NCBI RefSeq assembly: GCF_001423885.1
Contig: NZ_LMPP01000001.1
Location: forward strand, 659,543-723,542
DNA length: 64,000 bases
DNA from: Rathayibacter sp. Leaf185
Lineage (GTDB): Bacteria > Actinomycetota > Actinomycetes > Actinomycetales > Microbacteriaceae
Direction of reading: 5' to 3'
Made by a program: the position numbers and the translations under genes. The first letter of the stretch is position 1, and the number at the start of each line of letters is the position of its first letter. Positions 8,018 to 17,929 of this stretch are shown here, piece after piece. The notes under the pieces were generated by a model, which was given only the letters and a program-made list of their open reading frames with translations, was not told the DNA's origin and did not search any database.

Positions 8018-8677
8018 GTGAGCACTCAGAACCAGCCGACCGTGATCAGCGGAGTCGTCGTGCCCGGCGATCAGCGCGGTCGCCTCCTCGGCTTCCCGAC
8101 CGCCAACCTGCCGCTGCCCGACGGAGGAGTCTCGGACGGGGTCTACGCCGGCACCGTGATCGACGCGGCCGACGGCTCCGAGCACCTCGCCGCCGTCTCG
8201 GTCGGCCGCCGCACGAGCTTCTACGGCCGCGACGGCGTCCGCCTGCTCGAGGCCCACCTCCTCGACTTCGCCGGCGACCTGTACGGGCACTCCCTCCGCG
8301 TCGAGCTGCACGTGAAGCTGCGACCGCAGCGCCGGTACCGCGGAGCCGAGGCGCTCGTCGAGCAGCTGGTGCGCGACGTCGCGGCCACGCGCACCTGGGC
8401 ACTCGAGAGCGCCTCGCTCGAGAGCGCCTCCGCGCCGGAGCACCGCGGACGCCGGCACCCCGTCGGCGCGCGCCGCCCGCGGGACGAGGCCGCTGCCGGC
8501 CGGCGCACCGCCGAGCGGCTCGCCGCCCTCGCGGGGTCGCTCGACGCCGCCGACGCCACCCACGAGACCGTCGCCGAGCGCAGCAGACTCCCGCTCGGTT
8601 ACCTCCGCTGGGCGTACCCGAGCACGCAGGAGCTGCTGACCGCGGTGCGGTCGACGACCGCGCCGGAGCAGCCGTAA
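8018..8677 (+). CDS. stand-alone riboflavin kinase with C-terminal helix-turn-helix-like tail
   Basis: 219 aa, GTG start after GAGGAGGAGAC. Residues 8-125 match the C-terminal (kinase) domain of bacterial RibF: GRLLGFPTANLPLP (21-34, with the PTAN metal/nucleotide motif at 27-30), GVYAG (41-45), a candidate catalytic Glu78 in LLEAHLLDF and DLYGHSL. The FMN adenylyltransferase half of RibF is absent, so the product should be FMN only. Residues ~163-210 (VAERSRLPLGYLRWAYPS) look like a TetR-type HTH segment. It lies next to a GntR regulator and among FMN-dependent monooxygenases and flavin reductases, suggesting FMN supply, flavin sensing or riboflavin catabolism. The kinase call is firm; the HTH call is moderate. 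Confidence 0.78.
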   Translation: MSTQNQPTVISGVVVPGDQRGRLLGFPTANLPLPDGGVSDGVYAGTVIDAADGSEHLAAVSVGRRTSFYGRDGVRLLEAHLLDFAGDLYGHSLRVELHVKLRPQRRYRGAEALVEQLVRDVAATRTWALESASLESASAPEHRGRRHPVGARRPRDEAAAGRRTAERLAALAGSLDAADATHETVAERSRLPLGYLRWAYPSTQELLTAVRSTTAPEQP

Positions 8678-8715
8678 CCCAGCTTTTACGCGACACGCGA
8701 TCAGGCGCATAGAAG

Positions 8716-8730
8716 CCCACCTACGGTGGG
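8716..8730. promoter_or_regulatory. Palindrome CCCACC-TAC-GGTGGG over a putative -10 box
   Basis: Six-base perfect arms flank TAC, 35 nt before the start of the GntR-family gene. The centre contains TACGGT (8722-8727), a TANNNT -10 hexamer typical of actinobacteria, so a protein bound here would block transcription. Autoregulation by the GntR protein is plausible but unproven. A short hairpin is an alternative reading. Confidence 0.4.
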
Positions 8731-8764
8731 GATTCGGGCCCCGGGCCCCCCGAGGAGGCACACC

Positions 8765-9616
8765 ATGGACGACGATTTCGAACTCGCGGAGGCCCTCGGC
8801 CGCGCCCGTGAAGGCAGCCAGCGCCGGATCCGCGAGCTGCTGCAGAGCAGCCCGCGCCGCGCCCACGCCCTGCTGCGCGCCAGCATCCGCCGCGGTCTGA
8901 TCACCGAGAAGGACCTGGTCGAGGAGCACGACCTCGTCATGTCGATGATGATGAGCCGCAACTCCATCCGCAGCGCGCTGCAGCAGCTCGGCTCGGAGGG
9001 TCTCATCCGCCGCCGGCAGCGGATCGGCACGAACGTGGTCGGCAGCATCTGGGAGCTCCCCCTGCTCTCCCTCCTCCCCACGAGCGGATGGGTGATGGGG
9101 TCGGACTCGGTGCAGCACCCGGGAGGCCTCGAGATGACCTGCGAGGTCACGGACGTCAGCGAGGTCATCGCCCACCGCCACATCCGCGAGCGCCTCGAGC
9201 TCGACGGCGACCGCGTCGTGATGGCCGAGCAGCTCGTGTCGATCGAGGGGGTCCCGGCCGGGATCATCGTCGGCTACCACCCGATCGCGGGGACGACCCC
9301 GCCCGGGATGCGCCCCGATCCGATGCCCTTCATCGACTCCGTCCGCGCGGCCCCCGGCAACCAGGTCGAGGCGACGGTCGAGGCGGTGAACGCCGACGAG
9401 CGCACCGCGCGGATCCTCGGCCTCAAGGAGGGCGCCGCGATCCTCACCCGCGAGACCCTCGTCCGCGACGCGGCCGGGGTGCCGCAGATCCTCGCCTACG
9501 GCCACTACCGAGGCGATCGCGTCGCGCTCTGGGCCGAGGACCCCGACGTCGAGGCGATGCGCTTCACCGCCCCGCCCCTCGGCGAGCGCACAGCCGACAC
9601 GGCACCGGCGAATTGA
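8765..9616 (+). CDS. GntR-family transcriptional regulator with UTRA effector domain
   Basis: 283 aa; the ATG at 8765 is chosen because CGAGGAGG precedes it at a good distance, although the frame is open further upstream. Residues ~25-85 form a GntR-type winged helix (SRNSIRSALQQLGSEGLIRRRQRIGTNV); residues ~110-270 resemble the UTRA ligand-binding domain (ERLELDGDRVVMAEQLVSIEGVP, GLKEGAAILTRETLVRDAAGVP). UTRA domains bind small metabolites and usually repress catabolic genes. It sits between the riboflavin kinase and an Opp-type transporter operon, so it is the best candidate local regulator of the flavin and transport genes. Confidence 0.82.
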   Translation: MDDDFELAEALGRAREGSQRRIRELLQSSPRRAHALLRASIRRGLITEKDLVEEHDLVMSMMMSRNSIRSALQQLGSEGLIRRRQRIGTNVVGSIWELPLLSLLPTSGWVMGSDSVQHPGGLEMTCEVTDVSEVIAHRHIRERLELDGDRVVMAEQLVSIEGVPAGIIVGYHPIAGTTPPGMRPDPMPFIDSVRAAPGNQVEATVEAVNADERTARILGLKEGAAILTRETLVRDAAGVPQILAYGHYRGDRVALWAEDPDVEAMRFTAPPLGERTADTAPAN

Positions 9617-9625
9617 CGGGTCGGG

Positions 9626-9640
9626 CGGGGGAAACCCCCG
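9626..9640 (+). terminator. Short GC hairpin after the GntR gene
   Basis: CGGGGG-AAA-CCCCCG forms a 6-bp stem with a 3-nt loop, 10 nt after the regulator's stop codon. There is no T-tract, so it would be at best a weak intrinsic terminator separating the regulator from the transporter operon. Confidence 0.35.
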
Positions 9641-9672
9641 GTCGGTGCGGCTTTCCGCGTCGATGACGCGAC

Positions 9673-9714
9673 GCGCAATCAGGTGTTGACGGCCGCGACC
9701 CCCTCCCGAAATAC
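9673..9714 (+). promoter_or_regulatory. Candidate promoter with GCGCAATC motif for the transporter operon
   Basis: TTGACG at 9686-9691, a 17-nt spacer and AAATAC at 9709-9714 give a plausible though imperfect sigma-70-type promoter about 80 nt before the permease start. GCGCAATC (9673-9680) lies 5 nt upstream of the -35 box and recurs upstream of other transcripts of this region, suggesting a shared regulator site. Confidence 0.4.
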
Positions 9715-9791
9715 CCACCCGCTGTACTGATCACACCCCCCGACAGCACCGGTCGCGCTCTCGCGCGTCGCCCAGCACAAGGAGAGCGACC

Positions 9792-10709
9792 ATGGTCCGC
9801 TTCGTCTCACGACGGCTCGTCCAGGGCCTCGTCACGGTCTTCGGAGTCGTGACCGTCGCGTTCTTCCTGGTGCGCCTCTCGGGCGACCCGGCCGCGCTCC
9901 TCCTGGGGCCGGAGGCGTCGCAGGAGGACATCGCGCGCCTCTCGGCGAGCCTCGGCTTCGACCAGCCGCTCCTCTTCCAGTACACCGGCTTCCTGGCGGC
10001 GGCGGTCACCGGCGACTTCGGCGACTCGCTGCGCCAGGGCACGCCCTCGCTCGAGCTCGTGCTGCAGCGGATGCCCGCGACCCTGCAGCTGGCCCTGACG
10101 AGCTTCGTGCTGGGACTCGTGCTGGCCTTCGTGGTGGTGCTGATCCTGCAGCTCTCGGACTCGTCTCGGCTGCGCAACGCGATCCTGTGGTTCGCCAGCG
10201 CCCGCCAGGCGATCCCGTCGTTCTGGTTCGGGATCCTGCTGGTGATGGTCTTCGCCGTGAGCCTCGGGGTGCTGCCGGCGCTCGGCAACAACTCGCCGCT
10301 GTCGATCATCCTGCCGGCGGTGACGATCGCGACCCTCGAGCTCGCGCTGTACATCCGCCTGCTCGACACCGGCTTCGCCGACCAGTACCGGATGGACTAC
10401 GTCCGCACCGCCTACGCGAAGGGGCAGCGGCGCAGCATCGTGATCCTTCGGCACATGCTCCCCAACGCCCTGCTGCCCGTGATCACCGTCGCGGGGCTCA
10501 ACCTCGGCGCCCTGCTCGGCGGCACGGTCGTCGTCGAGCTGGTCTTCAACTGGCCAGGAGTCGGGCAGTTGCTCATGCAGTCGATCTCGAACCGCGACTA
10601 CACCGTGGTGCAGTCGGCGATCCTCGTCATCGCGATCTTCTTCGTCCTCGTCAACGTCGTCGTCGACCTCCTCTACGCCGCCCTCGACCCGAGAGTGAGA
10701 CTGCAGTGA
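9792..10709 (+). CDS. Opp/Dpp-type ABC transporter permease (DppB-like), second system
   Basis: 305 aa, ATG at 9792 with AAGGAGAGCG upstream. It begins with the usual FVSRRLVQGLVTVFGVVTVAFFLVRLSGDP first TM and GDP motif, carries the EAA-type loop (DYVRTAYAKGQRRSIVILRHMLPNALLPV) and ends NVVVDLLYAALDPRVRLQ. About six TM segments. It starts an operon of two permeases, a double ATPase, a lipoprotein, a flavin reductase and possibly a DoxX-like protein. The flavin reductase suggests that the imported compound is processed by a flavin-dependent enzyme. Confidence 0.88.
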   Translation: MVRFVSRRLVQGLVTVFGVVTVAFFLVRLSGDPAALLLGPEASQEDIARLSASLGFDQPLLFQYTGFLAAAVTGDFGDSLRQGTPSLELVLQRMPATLQLALTSFVLGLVLAFVVVLILQLSDSSRLRNAILWFASARQAIPSFWFGILLVMVFAVSLGVLPALGNNSPLSIILPAVTIATLELALYIRLLDTGFADQYRMDYVRTAYAKGQRRSIVILRHMLPNALLPVITVAGLNLGALLGGTVVVELVFNWPGVGQLLMQSISNRDYTVVQSAILVIAIFFVLVNVVVDLLYAALDPRVRLQ

Positions 10710-11686
10710 GCCCCCTCGAGACGGACGCCGCCCAGGGCCGCGTCCCCGCCACGATCGATGCGCGCGAGCCGATCCCGGTGCCGACTCCCGCCTCCACCCG
10801 GACCTCGACGCAGGCCCTCGCGATCCAGCGGGTGCGGTGGCTGTTCCGCCGCCCGCAACCCGGCTCGTCGCGGGCGCCGCTGAGCGCCTCCTTCTTCGTG
10901 GCCACCGGGCTCGTCGCGATCGTCGTGCTGACGATCGTGCTCGTGCCGCTGCTGCCGTTCTTCGACCCCGACACCCAGGATCTGCGAGGCCGCTTCCTCC
11001 TGCCGTTCGCCGACCCCGCGCACCTGCTCGGCACCGACGCGCTCGGCCGCGACATGCTCTCGCGCCTCGCCGTCGCCGGCCGGGTGTCGCTCTCGATCGC
11101 GGTGCCCGCTGTGGCGCTGAACCTCCTGATCGGCGTGACGCTCGGGCTCATCGCGGGCTACTTCGGCGGGCGGCTCGACACCGTCATCTCGGCGCTGTCC
11201 GACATCCAGCTCGCGATCCCGATCATGCTGCTGCTGATCGCGATCGTCTCGGCGATCGGCCCGAGCATCCTCACGCTGATCGTGGTGATCGGAGTCGCCA
11301 ACTGGGTCGGCTACGCCCGCGTCGCCCGCGCGACCGCCTGGTCGCTCCGCGAGCGCGAGTTCATCTGGGCGCCCAAGACGCACGGAGCCACCCACGGCTG
11401 GATCCTGCGCAAGCACCTCGTGCCCAACGTGGTCCCCGCGCTCGCCGTGCTGGTGCCGTTCGACCTCGGCGTGATCGTGCTGCTCGAGGCGGCGCTGTCG
11501 TTCCTCGGCCTCGGCATCCAGGCGCCCACCCCGAGCTGGGGCGGGATGATCGAGGAGGGTCAGACCTACCTCCGCGACAGCCCGATGATCACGATCCTCC
11601 CCGGCCTGATGCTCTTCATGCTCGTGGCCGGGCTCCAGTTCATGAGCCAGCGCCTCACCGGCGTCCAGTCGCAGAAGGCGGAGTAG
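10706..11686 (+). CDS. Opp/Dpp-type ABC transporter permease (DppC-like), second system
   Basis: 326 aa, GTG at 10706 overlapping the previous stop (GTGA). A ~60-residue cytoplasmic N-terminal extension precedes the first TM (~65-85). It has the DppC landmarks LLGTDALGRDMLSRL, the EAA loop region (KTHGATHGWILRKHLVPNVVPAL) and LSFLGLGIQAPTPSWGGMI near the C-terminus. It pairs with the preceding permease to form the membrane channel. Confidence 0.88.
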   Translation: MSPLETDAAQGRVPATIDAREPIPVPTPASTRTSTQALAIQRVRWLFRRPQPGSSRAPLSASFFVATGLVAIVVLTIVLVPLLPFFDPDTQDLRGRFLLPFADPAHLLGTDALGRDMLSRLAVAGRVSLSIAVPAVALNLLIGVTLGLIAGYFGGRLDTVISALSDIQLAIPIMLLLIAIVSAIGPSILTLIVVIGVANWVGYARVARATAWSLREREFIWAPKTHGATHGWILRKHLVPNVVPALAVLVPFDLGVIVLLEAALSFLGLGIQAPTPSWGGMIEEGQTYLRDSPMITILPGLMLFMLVAGLQFMSQRLTGVQSQKAE

Positions 11687-11689
11687 CGC

Positions 11690-13357
<1,668 letters not shown>

Positions 13358-13466
13358 CCCGCTCCCCTCACGCTCCACAGCTCCGCCTTCACGCTCCTCC
13401 CGCGCGCTCCCGCGCCGGTCGGTTCCGCTCCCGTGCGCCCGATCCTCGACGAAAGGCACTCCCCCC

Positions 13467-14993
13467 ATGCTCCGACGCACCCGGCACTCCGCCGCCGTGG
13501 CCTCCGCCGCGGCCCTGGCCCTCCTCCTCACCGCCTGCAGCGGCCAGGCCTCCTCGAGCGAGGGCGGCGCGAAGGACTCGATCGTCGTCGCGCAGCCGAG
13601 CGACCTGGCCAACGCCGACCCCGTGATCGACAACGGGCTCTACAGCACCAACATCTTCCACGCGGTCTACGACCAGCTCACGACGGTCGACGGCGACGGC
13701 GAGCTGCAGCCCCGCCTCGCCACCGAGTGGACGGCGAGCGAGGACGCGAAGACCTGGACCTTCACCCTCCGCGACGACGCGACCTTCACGGACGGCACCC
13801 CCGTCACCGCCGAGGACGTGCGCTTCAGCTTCCAGGCGGTCATCGACTCGCCCGACTCGCTGAACAAGATCTACACGAACAACATCGCGAGCATGGAGGT
13901 GACCGGCGACACCGAGATCACCTTCCAGCTCACCGCCGGCGACTCGGTCTTCACCCGCCGCGCCTACTACATCTCGATCGTGCCGGAGGCGTACTACACC
14001 GAGGTCGGCTCCGAGGGCTTCGCGAAGGCCCCCATCGGCTCCGGTCCCTACACCTTCGAGAGCTGGACGCCGGGAGTCTCGACCGAGCTCGCCGCGAACC
14101 CCGACTACTGGGGCGGCGAGCCGGCGATCGCGAACGTGACGGTCGAGCCCATCGCCGATCCCGACGCGCGGCTGAACGGGCTGCTCTCGGGCGACATCGA
14201 CCTGACCGCGATCACCCCCGCGCAGGTCGCCTCCGTCGAGGGCTCGGGCTACACCGTCGCCGAGGGCCAGTCGAACCAGCTGATCTACGTCGGCTTCAAC
14301 GAGACCTCCGGCGGCCCGCTCGCCGACGCCGATCTCCGGAACGCCATCAGCCTGGCGATCGACCGCGAGACCATCATCGAGACCATCCACGACGGCTACG
14401 CGACCGTGGCGAACGCCTCCTCCGTCGCCCCGAACGTCAACGGCTTCGACGCCGAGCTGCCCGATCTCGCCTACGACCCCGACGCGGCGGCCGAGCTGGT
14501 CGAATCCTCCGGCTACGACGGCAGCGCCATCACCTTCCAGTACCCCACGGGCGGCAATGTGCCGAACTCGGCCGAGGTCGCCCAGGCGATCGCCTCGCAG
14601 CTCGCCGAGGTCGGCATCACCGTCGAGCTCGAGGGCGTGGAGTACTCCTCCTACGTGCTGCTGACCTCGTCGAAGTCGCACCCGGGCATGTACATCACCC
14701 AGTTCTCACCGTCGATGATGGACGCCTCGACGACGCTCAACTACCTCTACGGACCGACCGGCTACGCGATCTTCTCCGACCCCGACGTCGACGCTCTGAT
14801 CGTCGAGGCCAACGCCACGGTCGACACCGACGCCCGCAACGACGTGATCGCCGACATCTGGGCGCTGAACGCCGAGCGCACCCACCTCGCGAACATCGAC
14901 TACACCGTCGCGACCTACGGAGTCGCCCCCGGCCTCGACTGGACTCCGCGCGCCGACGGCCACGTCGACTGGCGCGAGGCGAGCTGGGAGTAG
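13467..14993 (+). CDS. Opp/Dpp-type substrate-binding lipoprotein, second system
   Basis: 508 aa, ATG at 13467 preceded by GAAAGGC. A lipoprotein signal peptide ends at the lipobox LLLTACSG, followed by a Ser-rich linker and a family-5 solute-binding domain (SDLANADPVIDNGLYSTN; LATEWTASEDAKTWTFTLRDD; FAKAPIGSGPYTFESW). It should be anchored outside the membrane and present the ligand to the permeases. A 109-nt non-coding gap separates it from the ATPase gene. Ligand unknown; the adjoining flavin reductase argues against an ordinary peptide. Confidence 0.87.
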   Translation: MLRRTRHSAAVASAAALALLLTACSGQASSSEGGAKDSIVVAQPSDLANADPVIDNGLYSTNIFHAVYDQLTTVDGDGELQPRLATEWTASEDAKTWTFTLRDDATFTDGTPVTAEDVRFSFQAVIDSPDSLNKIYTNNIASMEVTGDTEITFQLTAGDSVFTRRAYYISIVPEAYYTEVGSEGFAKAPIGSGPYTFESWTPGVSTELAANPDYWGGEPAIANVTVEPIADPDARLNGLLSGDIDLTAITPAQVASVEGSGYTVAEGQSNQLIYVGFNETSGGPLADADLRNAISLAIDRETIIETIHDGYATVANASSVAPNVNGFDAELPDLAYDPDAAAELVESSGYDGSAITFQYPTGGNVPNSAEVAQAIASQLAEVGITVELEGVEYSSYVLLTSSKSHPGMYITQFSPSMMDASTTLNYLYGPTGYAIFSDPDVDALIVEANATVDTDARNDVIADIWALNAERTHLANIDYTVATYGVAPGLDWTPRADGHVDWREASWE

Positions 14994-15033
14994 CGGGCGC
15001 GTCGACACCGTCCCCGATCACGAAGGAGCACGC

Positions 15034-15729
15034 ATGTACCTCGCCGACGACACCGGCAGCCCGCACGACTTCACCTGGATGGTCAAGAACGCGGTCGTGC
15101 CGCGCCCCATCGCTTGGGTCGGCACCGAGAGCGCGGACGGAGTGGGCAACCTCGCCCCGTTCTCGTACTTCACGCTGGTCACGATGGACCCGCCGACGCT
15201 GATGATCTCGTTCACCGGAGAGAAGGACTCGCACGACAACATCCGGGCGACCGGCGAGTTCGTGGTGAACCTCGTGACCGACGGGCAGGCCGAGGTCGAG
15301 ACGGCGACGGCGGCGATCACTCCGCCGTCGGTCGACGAGGCCGCGCTGCTCGGGCTCGAGGTCGTCGAGTCGACCAGGGTCGGGCCGAAGCGGCTCGCGA
15401 TGGCGAAGGTCGCGCTCGAGTGCGTGCTGCTGCGCGAGACCGAGGTGTACGACGCGAACGTGGTCTTCGGCCAGGTGCTCGCGGTGCACGCGGACGACGC
15501 GATCCTCGACCCGAGCGGGCGCATCGACATCGCGAAGTACCGCCCGGTCGCCCGCCTCGGCGGCTCGCTCTACACGACCGTCACCAGCGACTACAAGCAC
15601 CCGGTGCCGGTCGCGACGGAGGAGTGGCTCGCCATGCAGCCGGGCGGCGGGGTGGTCGCACCGGTCGACGCCGACGAGCTCGCGGCGGCCGCCGCCTGGT
15701 CGCGCGAGCAGGCGGCCGCCGCGGTGTGA
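15034..15729 (+). CDS. flavin reductase family protein (FMN-binding split barrel)
   Basis: 231 aa, ATG preceded by GAAGGAGCACGC. It has the flavin reductase / DIM6-NTAB signature: VVPRPIAWVGTESADGVGNLAPFSYFTLVTMDPPTLMISF, then HDNIRATGEFVVNLV. These proteins bind FMN and either reduce free flavin with NAD(P)H for a partner monooxygenase or act on small substrates. It is the last gene of the second transporter operon, 40 nt after the binding protein. It is a candidate partner of the two NtaA-type monooxygenases at 18043 and 19356 and an analogue of RcaB of the riboflavin-catabolic cluster. Confidence 0.85.
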   Translation: MYLADDTGSPHDFTWMVKNAVVPRPIAWVGTESADGVGNLAPFSYFTLVTMDPPTLMISFTGEKDSHDNIRATGEFVVNLVTDGQAEVETATAAITPPSVDEAALLGLEVVESTRVGPKRLAMAKVALECVLLRETEVYDANVVFGQVLAVHADDAILDPSGRIDIAKYRPVARLGGSLYTTVTSDYKHPVPVATEEWLAMQPGGGVVAPVDADELAAAAAWSREQAAAAV

Positions 15730-15741
15730 GGGGGCGTCGGT

Positions 15742-15758
15742 GGATACGGGTACTATCC
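15742..15758. promoter_or_regulatory. Inverted repeat GGATA-N7-TATCC with -10 box of the DoxX-like gene
   Basis: The perfect 5-base arms flank CGGGTAC, and TATCC appears again at 15777-15781. TACTAT (15751-15756) is a good -10 hexamer ending 6 nt before the GTG at 15763, which fits a leaderless transcript. The overlap of repeat and -10 box suggests repression at this site. Confidence 0.4.
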
Positions 15759-15762
15759 GGCG

Positions 15763-16305
15763 GTGGGTAGCGTCACTATCCAAACGCTCGACGCCCCGAT
15801 CGGAGAACCCGTGGTCCCCCTCGCCGTCCTGTCCGCCTCCTTCTGCAGCGCCCTCGGCGTGACGGCTCTGCGCGCGCCCGACCGGCGGCCGCGCGTCGTC
15901 TCCTCCCTGCGCGTCGCGGTCGGGGCGATGTTCGCCGTCACCGGCATCAGTCACTTCGCCGGCATGCGCGACCGGATGATCGCGATGACGCCGGAGTGGC
16001 TGCCCGATCCCGAGCTCGTCGTCTCGGCCACCGGAGTGCTCGAGCTGGCCGGCGCCGCGGGAATGCTCTCGCCGCGACTCACCCCCTGGGCCGCGACCGG
16101 CCTCTCGGCACTGCTCGTGGCGATGTTCCCGGCGAACGTCGGGCTCGCGCTCTCGGGAGGCGATCTGGAGTGGTCGCAGAGGCTCGGTCCGCGGAGCGCG
16201 CTGCAGGTCGTGTACCTGGCGGCGACAGTCGGGCTCGCCGCGGCGGCGTTCCGGGCCGGCTCCCGGCCTCGCGAGGTGCCGGGCGACCTGCGCAGAGCCC
16301 GCTGA
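15763..16305 (+). CDS. DoxX-like small integral membrane protein
   Basis: 180 aa. The GTG at 15763 is chosen because a TACTAT -10 box ends 6 nt before it (leaderless start); a GTG at 15811 is the alternative. About four hydrophobic segments and DoxX-type motifs: FAVTGISHFAGMRDRMIAMTP, TGVLELAGAAGML, LVAMFPANVGLAL. Characterised DoxX-family members are membrane proteins linked to respiratory or thiol metabolism, but many are uncharacterised. It follows the flavin reductase in the same direction, probably from its own promoter. Confidence 0.7.
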   Translation: MGSVTIQTLDAPIGEPVVPLAVLSASFCSALGVTALRAPDRRPRVVSSLRVAVGAMFAVTGISHFAGMRDRMIAMTPEWLPDPELVVSATGVLELAGAAGMLSPRLTPWAATGLSALLVAMFPANVGLALSGGDLEWSQRLGPRSALQVVYLAATVGLAAAAFRAGSRPREVPGDLRRAR

Positions 16306-16392
16306 CCGCGGCGTCGTCGCTCCGCCGGGTCTCGTGTGGCGCGAGTCGTCCGGTTCTGGCGCCTTTGCCGGTCCGGTGTCGGTGCTCGCTGG

Positions 16393-16398
16393 TTCGAT
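16393..16398 (+). promoter_or_regulatory. Putative -10 box of the first DUF222-HNH gene (leaderless)
   Basis: TTCGAT ends 6 nt before the ATG at 16405. The second HNH gene has TTCGAT at the same distance (42136-42141 before 42148), and the surrounding stretch (GTGTCGGTGCTC, CTGGTTCGAT) is also conserved, so this is probably the shared promoter core. Confidence 0.4.
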
Positions 16399-16404
16399 GT
16401 TCGT

Positions 16405-17721
16405 ATGGCAGTTGCAGCAGAAATGAGACCCGCGGAGGCGTCACTCGACGCGATCCGCGAGGGCGCCGATGACGTCGGCCGGCTCGCCCGCGCCGCGTCG
16501 CGCGATCTGCTGGCGTCCGCCGAGCGGCTCTACCAGGTGTACCGGGCAGCGTTGTCGATCCCGCTCGCGTTCGCGCGCGGAAGCCTGTCGAGCAGGGAGT
16601 CGAGTGACGTCGTCGAGCGCTCGATCCGCGCCGAGCTCGCGGTCGGGTCGGGAGTCTCCGAGCGCGAGCTGTCCCGCGAGCTCGAACGCGCCCACCTGCT
16701 CGTCGAGGACCTGCCGCTGACCCGGGCGGCGCTCGCAGCGGCCCGGATCCGGTGGCGGGCGGCCGAGGTGATCTGCTCCGTCGCCGCGCTGCTGCCCAAG
16801 GGGTCACTCCCCGAGTTCGACGAGCGCGCCGCCGAGCTGGCGCTGTCGACGACTGCGACCCAACTGCGGCGCGCAGTCGACCGCCTCCGCGACGAGCTGG
16901 ACGACCAGCCCCTCGAGAAGCGGCACGCCCGCGCGAAAGAGGACCGCGGAGTGTGGCTCACCCCTGAGATCGACGGAATGGCCACCCTGTCCGCGTACCT
17001 TCCGGCGCCAGACGCGGTCGGCGCATACAACCGCCTCGACCGCATCGCGCGGACACTCCGCGACGGCGACGGCACTGCCGGTGACGAGCGCACCCTCGCG
17101 CAGCTGCGCGCCGACGCCCTCGCCAATCTGCTCTGCGACGGCGACATCACCGGCACCACCCCGCTCAGCGACGGCACGACGACTCCGACGTTCGTCCCCG
17201 GAATCCGCGCGGAAGTACGCCTGACCCTCGCCGCGAGCACCGCCGCGGGCCTCGACGACGCGCACGCCGACCTCGACGGCTACGGAGCGATCCCCGCCGC
17301 TACCGCCCGCCACCTCGTCGGGATCGCCGCGACGTTCACCCGCGTCCTCACCGACCCCGACACCTCCGTCGGACGCACACACCGCGTCCCACCACCGCAG
17401 ATGCGCCTCCACCTGCAGCTGCGCGATCAGACCTGCCGCTTCCCCGGCTGCACCCGGCCCGCCTCCACGGCCGAGGCCGACCACACCCTCGAGTGGCGCA
17501 ACGGCGGCGAGACGGCGCTGAGCAATCTGGCCTGCCTCTGCACCGCCCACCACCACGTCCGCCACGGCGACCGCTGGACCTACGTCCTCCACCCCGACGG
17601 CACAGCCGACTGGACCAGCCCCACCGGCCGCCACGTCACCACCCGACCACCTGCACTCCCCGGACGACCGCCCGCCCCACCGCCGCGCCCGCGCTTCGAC
17701 GACCCACCACCCCCGTTCTGA
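16405..17721 (+). CDS. DUF222 domain-containing HNH endonuclease, copy 1
   Basis: 438 aa from the ATG at 16405; an upstream in-frame ATG (16336) is less likely because the conserved promoter-like block lies inside that extension. Residues ~20-310 are the DUF222 (13E12-repeat) region rich in Arg and Ala helices (ERELSRELERAHLL, RAKEDRGVWLTPEIDGMATL). Residues ~345-400 are an HNH nuclease (CRFPGCTRPAS, AEADHTLEWRNGG, CLCTAHHHVRH). The tail is Pro-rich. Very similar by eye to the copy at 42148. The family is multi-copy in actinobacteria and its function is unsettled. It stands alone between two catabolic operons. Confidence 0.85.
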   Translation: MAVAAEMRPAEASLDAIREGADDVGRLARAASRDLLASAERLYQVYRAALSIPLAFARGSLSSRESSDVVERSIRAELAVGSGVSERELSRELERAHLLVEDLPLTRAALAAARIRWRAAEVICSVAALLPKGSLPEFDERAAELALSTTATQLRRAVDRLRDELDDQPLEKRHARAKEDRGVWLTPEIDGMATLSAYLPAPDAVGAYNRLDRIARTLRDGDGTAGDERTLAQLRADALANLLCDGDITGTTPLSDGTTTPTFVPGIRAEVRLTLAASTAAGLDDAHADLDGYGAIPAATARHLVGIAATFTRVLTDPDTSVGRTHRVPPPQMRLHLQLRDQTCRFPGCTRPASTAEADHTLEWRNGGETALSNLACLCTAHHHVRHGDRWTYVLHPDGTADWTSPTGRHVTTRPPALPGRPPAPPPRPRFDDPPPPF

Positions 17722-17724
17722 CGC

Positions 17725-17786
17725 TCGATACGCCCCTGCGGGGCTACTCGACTTCCCCCTCGCCGCAGCCGCGCCTCGGCATGCTC
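17725..17786. repeat. REP-like intergenic element, copy 1
   Basis: It begins TCGATACGCCCC-TGC-GGGGCTACTCGA, an imperfect palindrome able to form a GC hairpin, and ends GGCATGCTC about 60 nt later. A second copy with the same landmarks lies at 24860-24918. Starting 3 nt after the HNH stop codon, it could also stop transcription. Similar TCGATACGCC...GGCTACTCGACC repeats are common between genes in Microbacteriaceae (recalled knowledge). Confidence 0.6.
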
Positions 17787-17921
17787 CGACCCGATCGACT
17801 CCGGCGGATACCGCCGCGAGCGCCGGCGCGACCCGCGCGAGCTGCATCCGCCTCCCGGCGAATTGCCGCGCCCTCCGCCGCAGAACGCCCGGTCAGCGCC
17901 CGATCGCCCCGCCTCCGCACT

Positions 17922-17929
17922 GCGCAATC
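17922..17929 (+). promoter_or_regulatory. GCGCAATC motif upstream of the monooxygenase operon
   Basis: The exact 8-mer is followed by AG, as at 9673 (GCGCAATCAG in both). It lies in the non-coding region in front of the two-monooxygenase operon. Its function as a regulator site is inferred from recurrence. Confidence 0.35.

Noticed and set aside
9626-9640. A strong intrinsic terminator after the GntR gene
   Set aside because: The hairpin CGGGGG-AAA-CCCCCG has no T-tract, so I list it only as a weak terminator with low confidence.
16336-16404. Extension of the first DUF222-HNH gene to an upstream ATG at 16336
   Set aside because: The matching upstream sequence is conserved before the second copy as DNA around a TTCGAT box spaced 6 nt from the ATG, which fits a promoter better than coding sequence.
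16405-17721. Transposon or insertion sequence around the HNH gene
   Set aside because: No transposase, terminal inverted repeats or target duplications are visible. The HNH-DUF222 family is not a transposase.
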